Shown here one piece after another: positions 1 to 6,549 of a stretch of 8,799 nucleotides of DNA (positions within the stretch are counted from its first letter, which is position 1; every line of letters starts with the position of its first letter). A program made the position numbers and the translations under genes. Location: assembly GCA_012798275.1 (NCBI GenBank), contig JAAZNO010000488.1, positions 1-8,799 of the forward strand, read 5' to 3'. The notes under the pieces are model-generated. The model was given only the letters and a program-made list of their open reading frames with translations, had not been told where the DNA came from and did not search any database. The DNA comes from Chloroflexota bacterium. GTDB taxonomy: Bacteria; Chloroflexota; Anaerolineae; B4-G1; SLSP01.

Positions 1-7
1 AAAGCAA

Positions 8-1516
8 TTAACGCTGAAGTTTGGCCGTCCGCCACAGCACGTCCAGGGCGGGACGATCCAATTTCTCCAAGGCCTGCCCTTGTTCGCGGGCCAGCGCTTC
101 AACGCGGCGGAAACGTTGTGCAAAGCGCTGATTGGATTCACGCAAGGCGCTTTCAGGATCTACCCCCAGCCAACGCGCCAGATGCACCAGCGCCGCGAGC
201 ACGTCGCCCAATTCGGCCGCCACTTCCTCCGGAGAAGCAGCGGCGTCCAGCTCCGCGAGCTCTTCCGCTACCTTAGCCCGCACCGCAGCCAGGTCAGGCC
301 AGTCAAAGCCCACCCGCCGAACGCGATTCCCATAGGCATGTGCCTGCGTCAGCGCCGGCAGAGCGAGGGGAATGCCATCCAGGAGCGACCGCTCGCCCTT
401 TCCGTTAGCTTCACGCTCGCGCCGCTTCAGCACCTCCCAGTTATGGATGACCTCCTCCGCGCCTGAGACCTGCACCTGTCCCCACACATGGGGATGCCGG
501 GACTTAATTTTGGCGTCAATCCCCGCCAGGACTTCATGCATCTGGAAATCGCCATCCTCCACGGCGATTTGCGTGTGCAGGACAATCTGCAGCAGCAAAT
601 CACCTAATTCCTCACGCAACGCCGCCACGTCCTCACGGTCAATGGCGTCGAGCACTTCATAGGTCTCTTCCAGCAGATTCGTGCGCAGGCTCGCGTGAGT
701 CTGTTCCCGATCCCAGGGGCAGCCCTGCGGGGAGCGCAAACGCGCGATCGTCTCCTGGAAATTCTCGAAACTGCTGTTTGATGCCAGAGGGCTCAGGTAG
801 AGGCTGCTCAAAGGGCCCACATCCTGCCGATCAATGGCATACAATGGCAACCAGACGACGGTCTGCGCCGCGGTTCCGGCAGCTTCCACCAGCGCTGCCG
901 GGTGCTCATCGGGATACTCGTTCATCAGCGTTAGTTTGAGCTCCGACGCCACAGCGCGACTGTAGACTTGCGCAATCAGGACCGGCGCATCAGGGCGGAA
1001 GGGCGGGTGTGACCGCGCCACCACATCGAGGGCGTCGGCGAGCTGCAAGCCATCCACCGCATCCAGCCAGCCGGCCGGGGCCGGGATGGCGTCGGGAGAT
1101 GACGGGAGAGGGGCAAACCGCGCCGCTTCGAGCGCCGTCAGCACCGGCTCGAGGAAGCTGAGTCCGGCCACGACGCGCACAGGCAAGCCTTCCGCCCGTG
1201 CCCGGGCAAGGATTTCGGGCACCGCCGCCTCTGCCACCAGCGGATGGCCGGGGGTCGCATACATCACCCCCTGCTCCCGACGTCCCAAGACCAGCACCTC
1301 CTCCACAATCGTGGCGTAGACCTGCTCGAAAGTAGGGAGCTGCTCATAGAGCGCGTCGAAAGAGCGCAGCTGCAGAGTCTTCGGCAGCTCTGCGACGACG
1401 GGATGATGCGTCGTGCGGAGCCACACCTCTTCGGCAGTCGCCAATACTGCCCAGGCCTCACGGGTCACCTGCTCCGGCGCGCCGGGCCCCAATCCCAAAA
1501 TCACAATTCCCGCCAT
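8..1516 (-). CDS. mazG: Tetrapyrrole-methylase-like domain fused to MazG nucleoside triphosphate pyrophosphohydrolase (YabN/MazG type)
   Basis: The product is 502 aa. Residues 1-230 look like a SAM-dependent tetrapyrrole methylase fold, with a glycine-rich GLGPG loop at 8-12 and YATPGHP at 86-92. Two MazG repeats follow. The first (about 250-350) carries PQGCPWDREQTH at 263-274, EETYE at 283-287 and EELGD at 302-306, the metal-binding acidic pattern of the all-alpha NTP pyrophosphatases. The second (about 393-480) has EEL at 418-420 and AELGD at 434-438. MazG proteins hydrolyse canonical or damaged NTPs to NMP and pyrophosphate in the cytosol. The role of the methylase-like half is not established and no substrate can be inferred. 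The start is ATG at 1514-1516, because GAGG lies 5 nt upstream and the protein then begins right at the methylase beta strand. The frame stays open 16 codons further but without support. The gene is co-oriented with rpsI but separated by 134 nt with a hairpin, so it may be its own unit. Confidence 0.93.
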   Translation of the reverse strand: MAGIVILGLGPGAPEQVTREAWAVLATAEEVWLRTTHHPVVAELPKTLQLRSFDALYEQLPTFEQVYATIVEEVLVLGRREQGVMYATPGHPLVAEAAVPEILARARAEGLPVRVVAGLSFLEPVLTALEAARFAPLPSSPDAIPAPAGWLDAVDGLQLADALDVVARSHPPFRPDAPVLIAQVYSRAVASELKLTLMNEYPDEHPAALVEAAGTAAQTVVWLPLYAIDRQDVGPLSSLYLSPLASNSSFENFQETIARLRSPQGCPWDREQTHASLRTNLLEETYEVLDAIDREDVAALREELGDLLLQIVLHTQIAVEDGDFQMHEVLAGIDAKIKSRHPHVWGQVQVSGAEEVIHNWEVLKRREREANGKGERSLLDGIPLALPALTQAHAYGNRVRRVGFDWPDLAAVRAKVAEELAELDAAASPEEVAAELGDVLAALVHLARWLGVDPESALRESNQRFAQRFRRVEALAREQGQALEKLDRPALDVLWRTAKLQR

Positions 1517-1535
1517 CGTTGCCTCACTATCGGAA

Positions 1536-1564
1536 ATTCTCTCGCTGTCCCCCGCCCTTGCCAA
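1536..1564 (-). promoter_or_regulatory. Weak candidate promoter for mazG
   Basis: Read on the minus strand, TTGGCA (1559-1564) and GAGAAT (1536-1541) are separated by 17 nt. They match the sigma-70 -35 and -10 consensus at 5 of 6 and 4 of 6 positions. Transcription would start about 13 nt before the mazG ATG, giving a short leader that still contains the GAGG ribosome-binding site. The pair lies downstream of the 1592-1625 hairpin, which suits a separate mazG unit. Such matches occur by chance, so this is tentative. Confidence 0.3.
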
Positions 1565-1591
1565 ACCCAGCGATTGCCTGACGCCAACAAG

Positions 1592-1625
1592 GAACAGGTA
1601 GGCGAAAGGGTCCGCCTACCTGTTC
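1592..1625 (-). terminator. Perfect 13-bp hairpin after rpsI, terminator-like without a U tract
   Basis: Positions 1592-1604 and 1613-1625 are exact inverted complements (arm GAACAGGTAGGCG on the plus strand) around an 8-nt loop. The hairpin starts 26 nt after the rpsI stop and lies in the gap before mazG. In the minus direction it is followed by CTTGTTGG, which is not a proper U run, so intrinsic termination is uncertain. It may instead protect the 3' end of the ribosomal-protein mRNA or mark an RNA processing site. The perfect stem is seen directly; the function is inferred. Confidence 0.6.
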
Positions 1626-1650
1626 GAAAGGTCCAGTCACAGCGACGTGA

Positions 1651-2046
1651 TTAACGCTTGGTGTACTGCGTCGCCTTGCGCGCCCGGCGCAGACCTGGCT
1701 TTTTGCGTTCCTTTTCGCGGGCATCCCGACTGAGGAAACCGGCCTTGTGCAACTCGGATTGAAAATCCGGATTCAACTTGATCAGAGCGCGTGATGCTCC
1801 CATCCGCACCGCCTCGGCCTGCCCGGTGACGCCGCCGCCGGCAACGACGACAGAAACGTCATACTTACCCGCCGTGTTGGTCAGCTGGAACGGCGCCATC
1901 AAAGCGATGAAGTCCGCCTCCCGACCGAAATAATCGTTGTACGCATGGCCATTGACGATGTACTGCCCGCTGCCATCGGGGTAAATGCGCACCCGTGCAG
2001 TAGCGCGCTTGCGACGTCCCAAACCCTCAAAATACTGCCCTTCCAT
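1651..2046 (-). CDS. rpsI: Small-subunit ribosomal protein uS9
   Basis: This 131-aa protein is a structural component of the 30S head whose extended C-terminal tail reaches the P-site tRNA. It shows the family pattern: GRRKRATARV near 10-19, the GGGVTGQAEA region in the middle, LSRDAREKERKKPGL and a very basic end. The last three residues are TKR, where SKR is the usual ending. The final arginine, the tRNA-contacting residue, is present. The start is ATG at 2044-2046. The AAGGAGG ribosome-binding site 5 nt upstream contains the TAA stop of rplM within it (TAAGGAGG), so termination of uL13 and initiation of uS9 are very likely coupled. A longer frame back to 2112 only overlaps rplM and is not needed. 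rplM-rpsI is a near-universal bacterial pair. Confidence 0.97.
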   Translation of the reverse strand: MEGQYFEGLGRRKRATARVRIYPDGSGQYIVNGHAYNDYFGREADFIALMAPFQLTNTAGKYDVSVVVAGGGVTGQAEAVRMGASRALIKLNPDFQSELHKAGFLSRDAREKERKKPGLRRARKATQYTKR

Positions 2047-2056
2047 CCTCGCCTCC

Positions 2057-2503
2057 TTATAAATCCAACGGCTCAGGTTGTTGCGCCTCATGCGGGTGGG
2101 TGGGACCCGCATAGACCTTGAGTTTGCGGTACATGTGGCGCCCCATCGGGCCCCGAGGCAACATGCCTTTGACCGCAGCCTCGATCACGCGCTCAGGGAA
2201 CGTTTCCAGCTGGCGCCGCAACGACACCGACTTGAAGCCGCCAGGATAGCCAGAATGGCGATAGTAGAGTTTTTGATCGAGCTTGCGACCCGTGACCCGC
2301 ACCTTTTCAGCGTTGATCACGATCACGAAGTCACCGACATCGGTATGCGGCGTATATTCCGGCTTGTTCTTGCCGCGCAACACACTGGCAATGCCGGTAG
2401 CCAGCCGCCCCAGCGTCTTGTCCGTGGCGTCCACCACGTACCACTTCCGCTGGACTTCGCCAGGCTTAGCCATATAGGTCTTTTGTATTTTTACGTCTTT
2501 CAC
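2057..2503 (-). CDS. rplM: Large-subunit ribosomal protein uL13
   Basis: The product is 148 aa, an early-assembling 50S protein that binds 23S rRNA. Recognisable features are [17 protein letters not shown] near the N-terminus, [24 protein letters not shown], the [12 protein letters not shown] segment, and [13 protein letters not shown] with [16 protein letters not shown] at the end. The start chosen is GTG at 2501-2503. It has GAGGA 4 nt upstream and gives an N-terminus ([10 protein letters not shown]...) of the expected length. The longer frame begins at a GTG at 2516-2518 with a poorly placed Shine-Dalgarno sequence, and an internal ATG at 2471-2473 has none. Ten nucleotides separate it from rpsI downstream. 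The 138-nt gap before it, after truA, is longer than most gaps here and could hold regulatory sequence, though no convincing promoter was found. Confidence 0.96.
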   Translation of the reverse strand: MKDVKIQKTYMAKPGEVQRKWYVVDATDKTLGRLATGIASVLRGKNKPEYTPHTDVGDFVIVINAEKVRVTGRKLDQKLYYRHSGYPGGFKSVSLRRQLETFPERVIEAAVKGMLPRGPMGRHMYRKLKVYAGPTHPHEAQQPEPLDL

Positions 2504-2583
2504 TTTGTCCTCACTCACCCTGATTAGTCTGGTAGCCAGTGACCCCGCGATGGCCAGCGATCCTGCCCCGGCATCCTGCGCCC

Positions 2584-2639
2584 CGACTCCTTGACTCTCC
2601 GTCTTTGATTTTCCGTCTTTGATTTTCTATCCTTGATGT
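2584..2639. repeat. 14-bp tandem repeat, two perfect and two degenerate units
   Basis: On the plus strand TCCGTCTTTGATTT occurs at 2598-2611 and again, identically, at 2612-2625. The next 14 bases (2626-2639) match the unit at 10 of 14 positions. The preceding 14 (2584-2597) match at about 7 of 14 and keep the core TTGA. The array sits directly after the truA stop codon (2642-2644) in the truA-rplM gap. It is too short and has no spacers, so it is not a CRISPR. It could arise from replication slippage or act as a protein or RNA binding site. Confidence 0.7.
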
Positions 2640-2641
2640 TG

Positions 2642-3376
2642 TTAAGCCTCATAGTAAACGGCCATCAACGTCAGCCCGCGCGGCGCGACCGCCGGCCCGC
2701 CAGCAGCCCGATTGCGAGTGTGCAAGATCCCAGCAAACTGTTCGGGAGACAATGCCCCTCGTCCTACCCGCAGCAGCGTCCCCACGATCATCCGCACCAT
2801 GCGGAACAAAAAAGCATTGGCGACGATGTCGAAGGTCAGCCAGGCGCCAGCTGCCTGCCACTCAGCGCGCAAAACCTCTCTGACGGCGTTCTCTCCCTGC
2901 GGAGGCGAGCCGAACGCGCTGAAATCATGCCATCCCACCAGCATGGCCGCGGCCGTCTGCATGGCGGCCACATCCAACGGTTGCGGCACATGCAAGCTGT
3001 AGCGGCTGTGCAGCGGATCGCGGATCGGCGCGTTGTAAATCGTGTAGCGGTACCAGCGCGCCCGCGCGTCACGCCGGGGATCGAAATCCGTCGGCGCCTC
3101 TGCGACGCTGAGGACGGCAATCGCCTCCGGCAGAAGCGCATTCAGCCCGCGCTGCAGATCCGGCAGACCGTGCCGCCAGGTCACATCGAAAGCGATCACC
3201 TGTCCTGCCGCATGGACGCCGGCATCGGTTCTACCGGAGCCCAGGACCCGCACCGCAGCACCCGTGAGTCCGGCCAGAGCGCGCTCTAACACCGCCTGGA
3301 TGCTCTCAGCATTGGATTGGCGTTGAAAGCCGCTGTAGTCGGTCCCGTCGTAGGACACGACGGCCTTGACCCGCAC
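2642..3376 (-). CDS. truA: tRNA pseudouridine(38-40) synthase TruA
   Basis: TruA converts uridines 38-40 in the anticodon arm of many tRNAs to pseudouridine. With the chosen start the protein is 244 aa, a normal length. The N-terminus has the family signature VSYDGTDYSGFQRQ (7-20). The catalytic aspartate is D51 in GSGRTDAGVHA (47-57). Further landmarks are RWYRY (107-111), HDFSAF (150-155) and FLFRMVRMIVG (189-199). The start is GTG at 3374-3376, preceded by CGGAGG at 6 nt. The frame extends to a TTG at 3389-3391, but that codon overlaps this Shine-Dalgarno sequence and would add five residues atypical of the family. It lies 30 nt after rplQ and is probably co-transcribed with the alpha operon. 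rplQ-truA-rplM-rpsI is a familiar bacterial arrangement. Confidence 0.95.
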   Translation of the reverse strand: MRVKAVVSYDGTDYSGFQRQSNAESIQAVLERALAGLTGAAVRVLGSGRTDAGVHAAGQVIAFDVTWRHGLPDLQRGLNALLPEAIAVLSVAEAPTDFDPRRDARARWYRYTIYNAPIRDPLHSRYSLHVPQPLDVAAMQTAAAMLVGWHDFSAFGSPPQGENAVREVLRAEWQAAGAWLTFDIVANAFLFRMVRMIVGTLLRVGRGALSPEQFAGILHTRNRAAGGPAVAPRGLTLMAVYYEA

Positions 3377-3406
3377 GGTGATCCTCCGCAATCGGAACTA
3401 TGATGA

Positions 3407-3793
3407 TTAGTCTTTAACGAGCTCTAAAAGTACCATGGGCGCAGCATCGCCTTTGCGCTGCCCCAGCTTCAGCATCCGCGTGTAGCCCCCCGGACGTTCC
3501 ATGTACCGGGGTGCAATCTCGCTGAACAGCTTGGTGACGACCTCCCGATCATTCAACCGCGCCGCCGCCAGACGACGGGCATGAACTCCCTGGGCAGGAT
3601 TCTCCTGCTCCGCACTCAAACCATGCTTGGCCGTGGTGATGAGTTTCTCAGCCTGGCCACGGATGGCTTCGGCTTTAGCCCGCGTTGTACAGATCCGTTC
3701 ATGGCGAAACAGCTCGGTCACCATATTGCGCCGCAGCGCGGTGCGCTGGCCCGCGGAACGGTTAAGTTTCTTACCCGCGACACGATGTCGCAT
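3407..3793 (-). CDS. rplQ: Large-subunit ribosomal protein bL17
   Basis: This 128-aa bacterial-specific 50S protein sits close to the polypeptide exit tunnel. It begins MRHRVAGKKLNRSAGQRTAL, followed by RRNMVTELFRHERICTTRAKAEAIRGQAEKLI split over the first half, and ends with the typical GGYTRMLKLGQRKGDAAPM segment and a short acidic end. Length is ordinary for the short bL17 form. The start ATG (3791-3793) has a strong AGGAGGT ribosome-binding site. The gene follows rpoA by 27 nt, the classical end of the alpha operon, and is followed by truA. Confidence 0.97.
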   Translation of the reverse strand: MRHRVAGKKLNRSAGQRTALRRNMVTELFRHERICTTRAKAEAIRGQAEKLITTAKHGLSAEQENPAQGVHARRLAAARLNDREVVTKLFSEIAPRYMERPGGYTRMLKLGQRKGDAAPMVLLELVKD

Positions 3794-3820
3794 ACCAAAC
3801 CTCCTGACAGAGAGACAACG

Positions 3821-4882
3821 TCACAAGGCGTCGTCATCCGTAATTATGAAGTCGTCGTACTCGTCGTCGGCATCTTCAGCCGCAGCCGGGGACACGTCCT
3901 CCGCGATGTCTGCAGCCGCAGCCGAATATGAACCCGCAGGCTCATCGTTCAGAAAGCCCTTCGTCCGAAGCTGCTCGACCAGTTCCTCCAGCGATTTCTC
4001 GCCGAAGTTGCGGATCGAAAGCATCGTGTCCTGACCGCGCCGCATCATCTCCAGCACTTCGCCGACGTTAGAGATGCCGGTGCGCTTCAAGGCATTGTAG
4101 ACCCGCACCCCCAGGCCCAGGTCCTCGATGGGCGTCGCATAAGCCCGGTGCGGGATCACATCGGTGTCGGCCTCCTCGGTCGGAGCCGGGGCCTCCGCCT
4201 CGGCTTCGGCTCCCGCAATCAGATGCAGATGACGCTGGAGAATCCGGGCGGATTCTTTGAGCGCTTCAAGCGGCGCGCACCGTCCATCGCCCCAGATTTC
4301 AATCGTCAGCCGATCGTAGTTGGTGAGCTGCCCCACCCGCGCCTGATCAATGTGATAGGCCACCCGCCGTATCGGGCTGAAAAGTGCATCTACCGGCAAG
4401 ACGCCAATCGGCATCCGCCCGCGCTCCTCAGCCGGCCAGTATCCCCGGCCCTTCTCTACCGTAAACTCGAAGTCCAGGTGCACGCTGCTCTCGTTCACCG
4501 TGAAGAGCACCAGCTCGGGGTTAATGATTTCGATTTCCGGCGGGGCAATTATATCGCCCGCGGTCACCGTCCCTTCGCCGTCAACGCGCAGCGTCATGTA
4601 TTGCGGGCCCTCACCCTGCATCGTCAGGCGGACCTGCTTCAGGTGCAGCAGAATCTGGATCACGTCTTCCTGCACGCCGGGAATGGCCGCAAACTCATGC
4701 GGGATATCCAGGATGCGCATCGCCGTGATCGCCGCGCCTTCGAGAGACGAAAGCAGCACCCGTCGCAAGGAGTTGCCCAGCGTCACGCCATACCCGCTCT
4801 CCAGCGGCACGATGATATATCGGCCATACTGTTGCGTGTTGACATCAATCTCGATCCTTGGCAGAACTGGGGCTGTTAACAC
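3821..4882 (-). CDS. rpoA: DNA-directed RNA polymerase alpha subunit with an acidic C-terminal extension
   Basis: The alpha dimer nucleates RNA polymerase assembly, and its C-terminal domain contacts UP elements and activators. The 353-aa product has the N-terminal dimerisation domain (1-222; GYGVTLGNSLRRVLLSSLEG at 30-49, with the interface arginines), an acidic linker (224-241) and the helical C-terminal domain (about 251-311). Residues matching E. coli DNA-binding positions are present: R260, N263, K266, G294, K296, S297 and E300; E. coli C269 is alanine here (A264). After the domain ends at FLN, about 41 residues (313-353) carry 15 Asp/Glu and no Lys or Arg. Most bacterial alphas are about 310-335 aa, so this tail is extra. 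The start is GTG (4880-4882) with AAGGAGG 5 nt upstream. It follows rpsD by 15 nt. Confidence 0.97.
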   Translation of the reverse strand: MLTAPVLPRIEIDVNTQQYGRYIIVPLESGYGVTLGNSLRRVLLSSLEGAAITAMRILDIPHEFAAIPGVQEDVIQILLHLKQVRLTMQGEGPQYMTLRVDGEGTVTAGDIIAPPEIEIINPELVLFTVNESSVHLDFEFTVEKGRGYWPAEERGRMPIGVLPVDALFSPIRRVAYHIDQARVGQLTNYDRLTIEIWGDGRCAPLEALKESARILQRHLHLIAGAEAEAEAPAPTEEADTDVIPHRAYATPIEDLGLGVRVYNALKRTGISNVGEVLEMMRRGQDTMLSIRNFGEKSLEELVEQLRTKGFLNDEPAGSYSAAAADIAEDVSPAAAEDADDEYDDFIITDDDAL

Positions 4883-4897
4883 GTCGCCTCCTTCTGC

Positions 4898-5536
4898 TTA
4901 GCGTGAGTAGAACTCAACGATCAGCTGTTCCTGCACCGGCACGTCAATCTCTTGACGGGTAGGCAACGCCAGGACCCGGCCGCCCAGCAGCTCCTCATCC
5001 AGGACCAGCCAGGAGGGGACATTGCGCTTCCCCAGCAATTCCCGGCGGTCTTTGAAGTACGGGTGCCGACGGCTCTCCGGGCGCACAGCGATCGCATCCC
5101 CTATACGCACGACATAAGAGGGGATTGTCACCTTGCGGCCATTGACCGTGAAATGACCGTGCTCGACCAGCTGCCGCGCCTGGGAGCGAGAGTCAGCAAA
5201 GCCCAGACGATAAACGATGTTGTCCAACCGCGTCTCCAGCAGCACCAGCAAGTTCTCACCGGTGAGGCCGGGGCGGCGCTGGGCCTCCCGGAAGTAGCGG
5301 CGGAATTGGCGCTCCAGGACGCCGTAGATGCGGCGCACCTTCTGCTTTTCACGCAGCTGGATGGTGTAGTTCGTCGCGGTGCGCTTGCGGAAACCCGCCT
5401 CGCGCCCGTGCTGCCCCGGAGGAAAAGCCCGCGCTTCGAAGGGGCATTTTTCAGTATAGCACTTGTCGCCCTTGAGGTAGAGCTTCGCTCCCTCGCGACG
5501 ACAGAGTTTACAAGCCGGGCCCAGATATCTGGCCAT
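4898..5536 (-). CDS. rpsD: Small-subunit ribosomal protein uS4, zinc-binding (C+) form
   Basis: uS4 is a primary 16S rRNA-binding protein that nucleates assembly of the 30S body and, in several bacteria, represses the alpha operon by binding its mRNA. The 212-aa protein opens [16 protein letters not shown] and has four cysteines, C9, C12, C26 and C31 (CX2C-X13-CX4C), the zinc ribbon of the C+ type. The S4 RNA-binding domain follows in the middle, from about 95, with [17 protein letters not shown] and the [14 protein letters not shown] region, and the protein ends LIVEFYSR as expected. The start ATG (5534-5536) has GGAGGGA upstream. It is 15 nt after rpsK. I see no obvious S4 target structure but cannot fold the RNA here. 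Confidence 0.98.
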   Translation of the reverse strand: MARYLGPACKLCRREGAKLYLKGDKCYTEKCPFEARAFPPGQHGREAGFRKRTATNYTIQLREKQKVRRIYGVLERQFRRYFREAQRRPGLTGENLLVLLETRLDNIVYRLGFADSRSQARQLVEHGHFTVNGRKVTIPSYVVRIGDAIAVRPESRRHPYFKDRRELLGKRNVPSWLVLDEELLGGRVLALPTRQEIDVPVQEQLIVEFYSR

Positions 5537-5551
5537 AATCCCTCCTACAAA

Positions 5552-5950
5552 TTAGATCCGTCGCTTTTTGGGCGGACGACACCCGTTGTGCGGAATAGGG
5601 GTCACATCCACGATAGAACGCACCCGCATCCCCACAGCAGCGATAGCACGCAGCGAAGCCTCGCGGCCAGGCCCGGCACCATTCACAAACACGTCTACTT
5701 CCCGCACCCCGTCATTGGTCAGCGCTTCCTGGGCCGCCTTTTCAGCCGCCGTGCGCGCCGCAAAAGGGGTGCTCTTGCGGGTCCCCTTGAAACCCACGGT
5801 CCCGGCGCTGGCAGAACGTAACACGTTCCCTTCAGGGTCCGTCACCGTGACCAGGGTGTTGTTAAATGTAGCGTGCACATAGACATGCCCACGCGGCACA
5901 TTCCGCTTAACACGACGCACAGATCGTTGAGTCGCCGTACGTTTAGCCAT
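5552..5950 (-). CDS. rpsK: Small-subunit ribosomal protein uS11
   Basis: The product is a 132-aa 30S platform protein near the E site and the mRNA exit. It contains [22 protein letters not shown] near the front, [16 protein letters not shown], then [14 protein letters not shown] and the highly conserved end [18 protein letters not shown]. The Asn-Gly pair in that end is the site that becomes isoaspartate in E. coli. Length is typical. The start ATG (5948-5950) is preceded by GAGGAGG. It sits 30 nt after rpsM and 15 nt before rpsD, the standard alpha-operon order. Confidence 0.98.
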   Translation of the reverse strand: MAKRTATQRSVRRVKRNVPRGHVYVHATFNNTLVTVTDPEGNVLRSASAGTVGFKGTRKSTPFAARTAAEKAAQEALTNDGVREVDVFVNGAGPGREASLRAIAAVGMRVRSIVDVTPIPHNGCRPPKKRRI

Positions 5951-5980
5951 ACATCCTCCTCGAATTTCCTCCTCCCCCTA

Positions 5981-6376
5981 CTACTTCTTCTTGGAACCAC
6001 GCCGCCGACCGCGACCGGGAACCGTCTTTTTCGGGCCGCGCTTGGTGCGGGCATTCGTGCGGGTACGCTGTCCGCGCACTGGCAAATTGCGACGATGCCG
6101 CAGGCCGCGATAGCTGCCGATCTCGATCAGGCGCTTGATATTCATCTGCACCTCGCGGCGCAGGTCACCCTCGACGAGAATGTAGTCGGGATTATCAATG
6201 AGATCGCGCAGCAGAGCCACTTCGCTTTCGGTCAAATCCTTGACGCGAGTATCCGGATTGATCCCAGTCTTCGCCAGGATTTCGTTGCTTGTGGCCCGGC
6301 CAATGCCATAGATATAGGTCAAGCCTATCTCTACCCGCTTGTTCCGGGGCAGGTCCACCCCTGCAATACGTGCCAT
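5981..6376 (-). CDS. rpsM: Small-subunit ribosomal protein uS13
   Basis: This 131-aa 30S head protein makes inter-subunit bridges and its tail contacts P-site tRNA. It starts [20 protein letters not shown] after Met, then [13 protein letters not shown] (helix-two-turns-helix RNA binding), the EGDLRREV segment, and [18 protein letters not shown] followed by the NARTKRG motif. The end, from GPKKTVPG onward, is a long lysine/arginine-rich tail finishing KKK, slightly longer than the E. coli tail and common in other phyla. The start ATG (6374-6376) has GGAGGAGG upstream. The 41-nt gap after rpmJ holds nothing I can identify beyond this ribosome-binding site. Confidence 0.98.
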   Translation of the reverse strand: MARIAGVDLPRNKRVEIGLTYIYGIGRATSNEILAKTGINPDTRVKDLTESEVALLRDLIDNPDYILVEGDLRREVQMNIKRLIEIGSYRGLRHRRNLPVRGQRTRTNARTKRGPKKTVPGRGRRRGSKKK

Positions 6377-6417
6377 ACGCCTCCTCCAAACTCTTCGACT
6401 AGAAACGGCTCTCGGGA

Positions 6418-6531
6418 CTACCCCTGCCGCTGCTTATGCTTAGGATTCTCACAAATCACACGCACCACACCGCGCCGTCGAATGATTTTACACTTCGGAC
6501 AGCGGCGCTTCACCGATGGTGATACCTTCAT
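6418..6531 (-). CDS. rpmJ: Large-subunit ribosomal protein bL36, zinc-binding (C+) form
   Basis: This is a 37-aa protein too short for ordinary gene calling, found by translating the minus strand between map and rpsM. It begins [19 protein letters not shown] and ends NPKHKQRQG. The zinc ligands C11, C14, C27 and H32 are all present, so it is the zinc-dependent form. bL36 is the smallest 50S protein and stabilises 23S rRNA near the L7/L12 stalk base. The start ATG (6529-6531) has GAGGAGG 8 nt upstream, and the stop is TAG at 6418-6420. It lies 18 nt after map and 41 nt before rpsM. In many bacteria infA sits just before it; here there is no room for infA. Confidence 0.97.
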   Translation of the reverse strand: MKVSPSVKRRCPKCKIIRRRGVVRVICENPKHKQRQG

Positions 6532-6549
6532 GATTTCAGCCTCCTCATG

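Noticed and set aside
1517..1564. Longer mazG start giving 16 extra residues
   Set aside because: The extension is not part of the methylase fold, and the inner ATG has a GAGG site at correct spacing.
2047..2112. Longer rpsI start overlapping rplM
   Set aside because: The extra 22 residues come from out-of-frame rplM sequence, while the ATG at 2044-2046 has a strong AAGGAGG.
2584..2639. Tandem 14-bp units considered as a CRISPR fragment
   Set aside because: Units are far too short, directly adjacent with no spacers, and there are no cas genes.
2633..3289. 218-codon plus-strand frame opposite truA
   Set aside because: It is antisense to an intact truA with all its motifs, and its own translation resembles no protein I know.
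4148..4879. 243-codon plus-strand frame opposite rpoA
   Set aside because: It lies entirely antisense to a certain rpoA and shows no family features; a composition artefact.
4952..5821. 289-codon open frame on the plus strand opposite rpsD and rpsK
   Set aside because: It is a shadow of GC-rich codon use on the opposite strand. It spans two certain ribosomal genes and their junction, has low-complexity Arg/His/Pro-rich wording and no recognisable domain.
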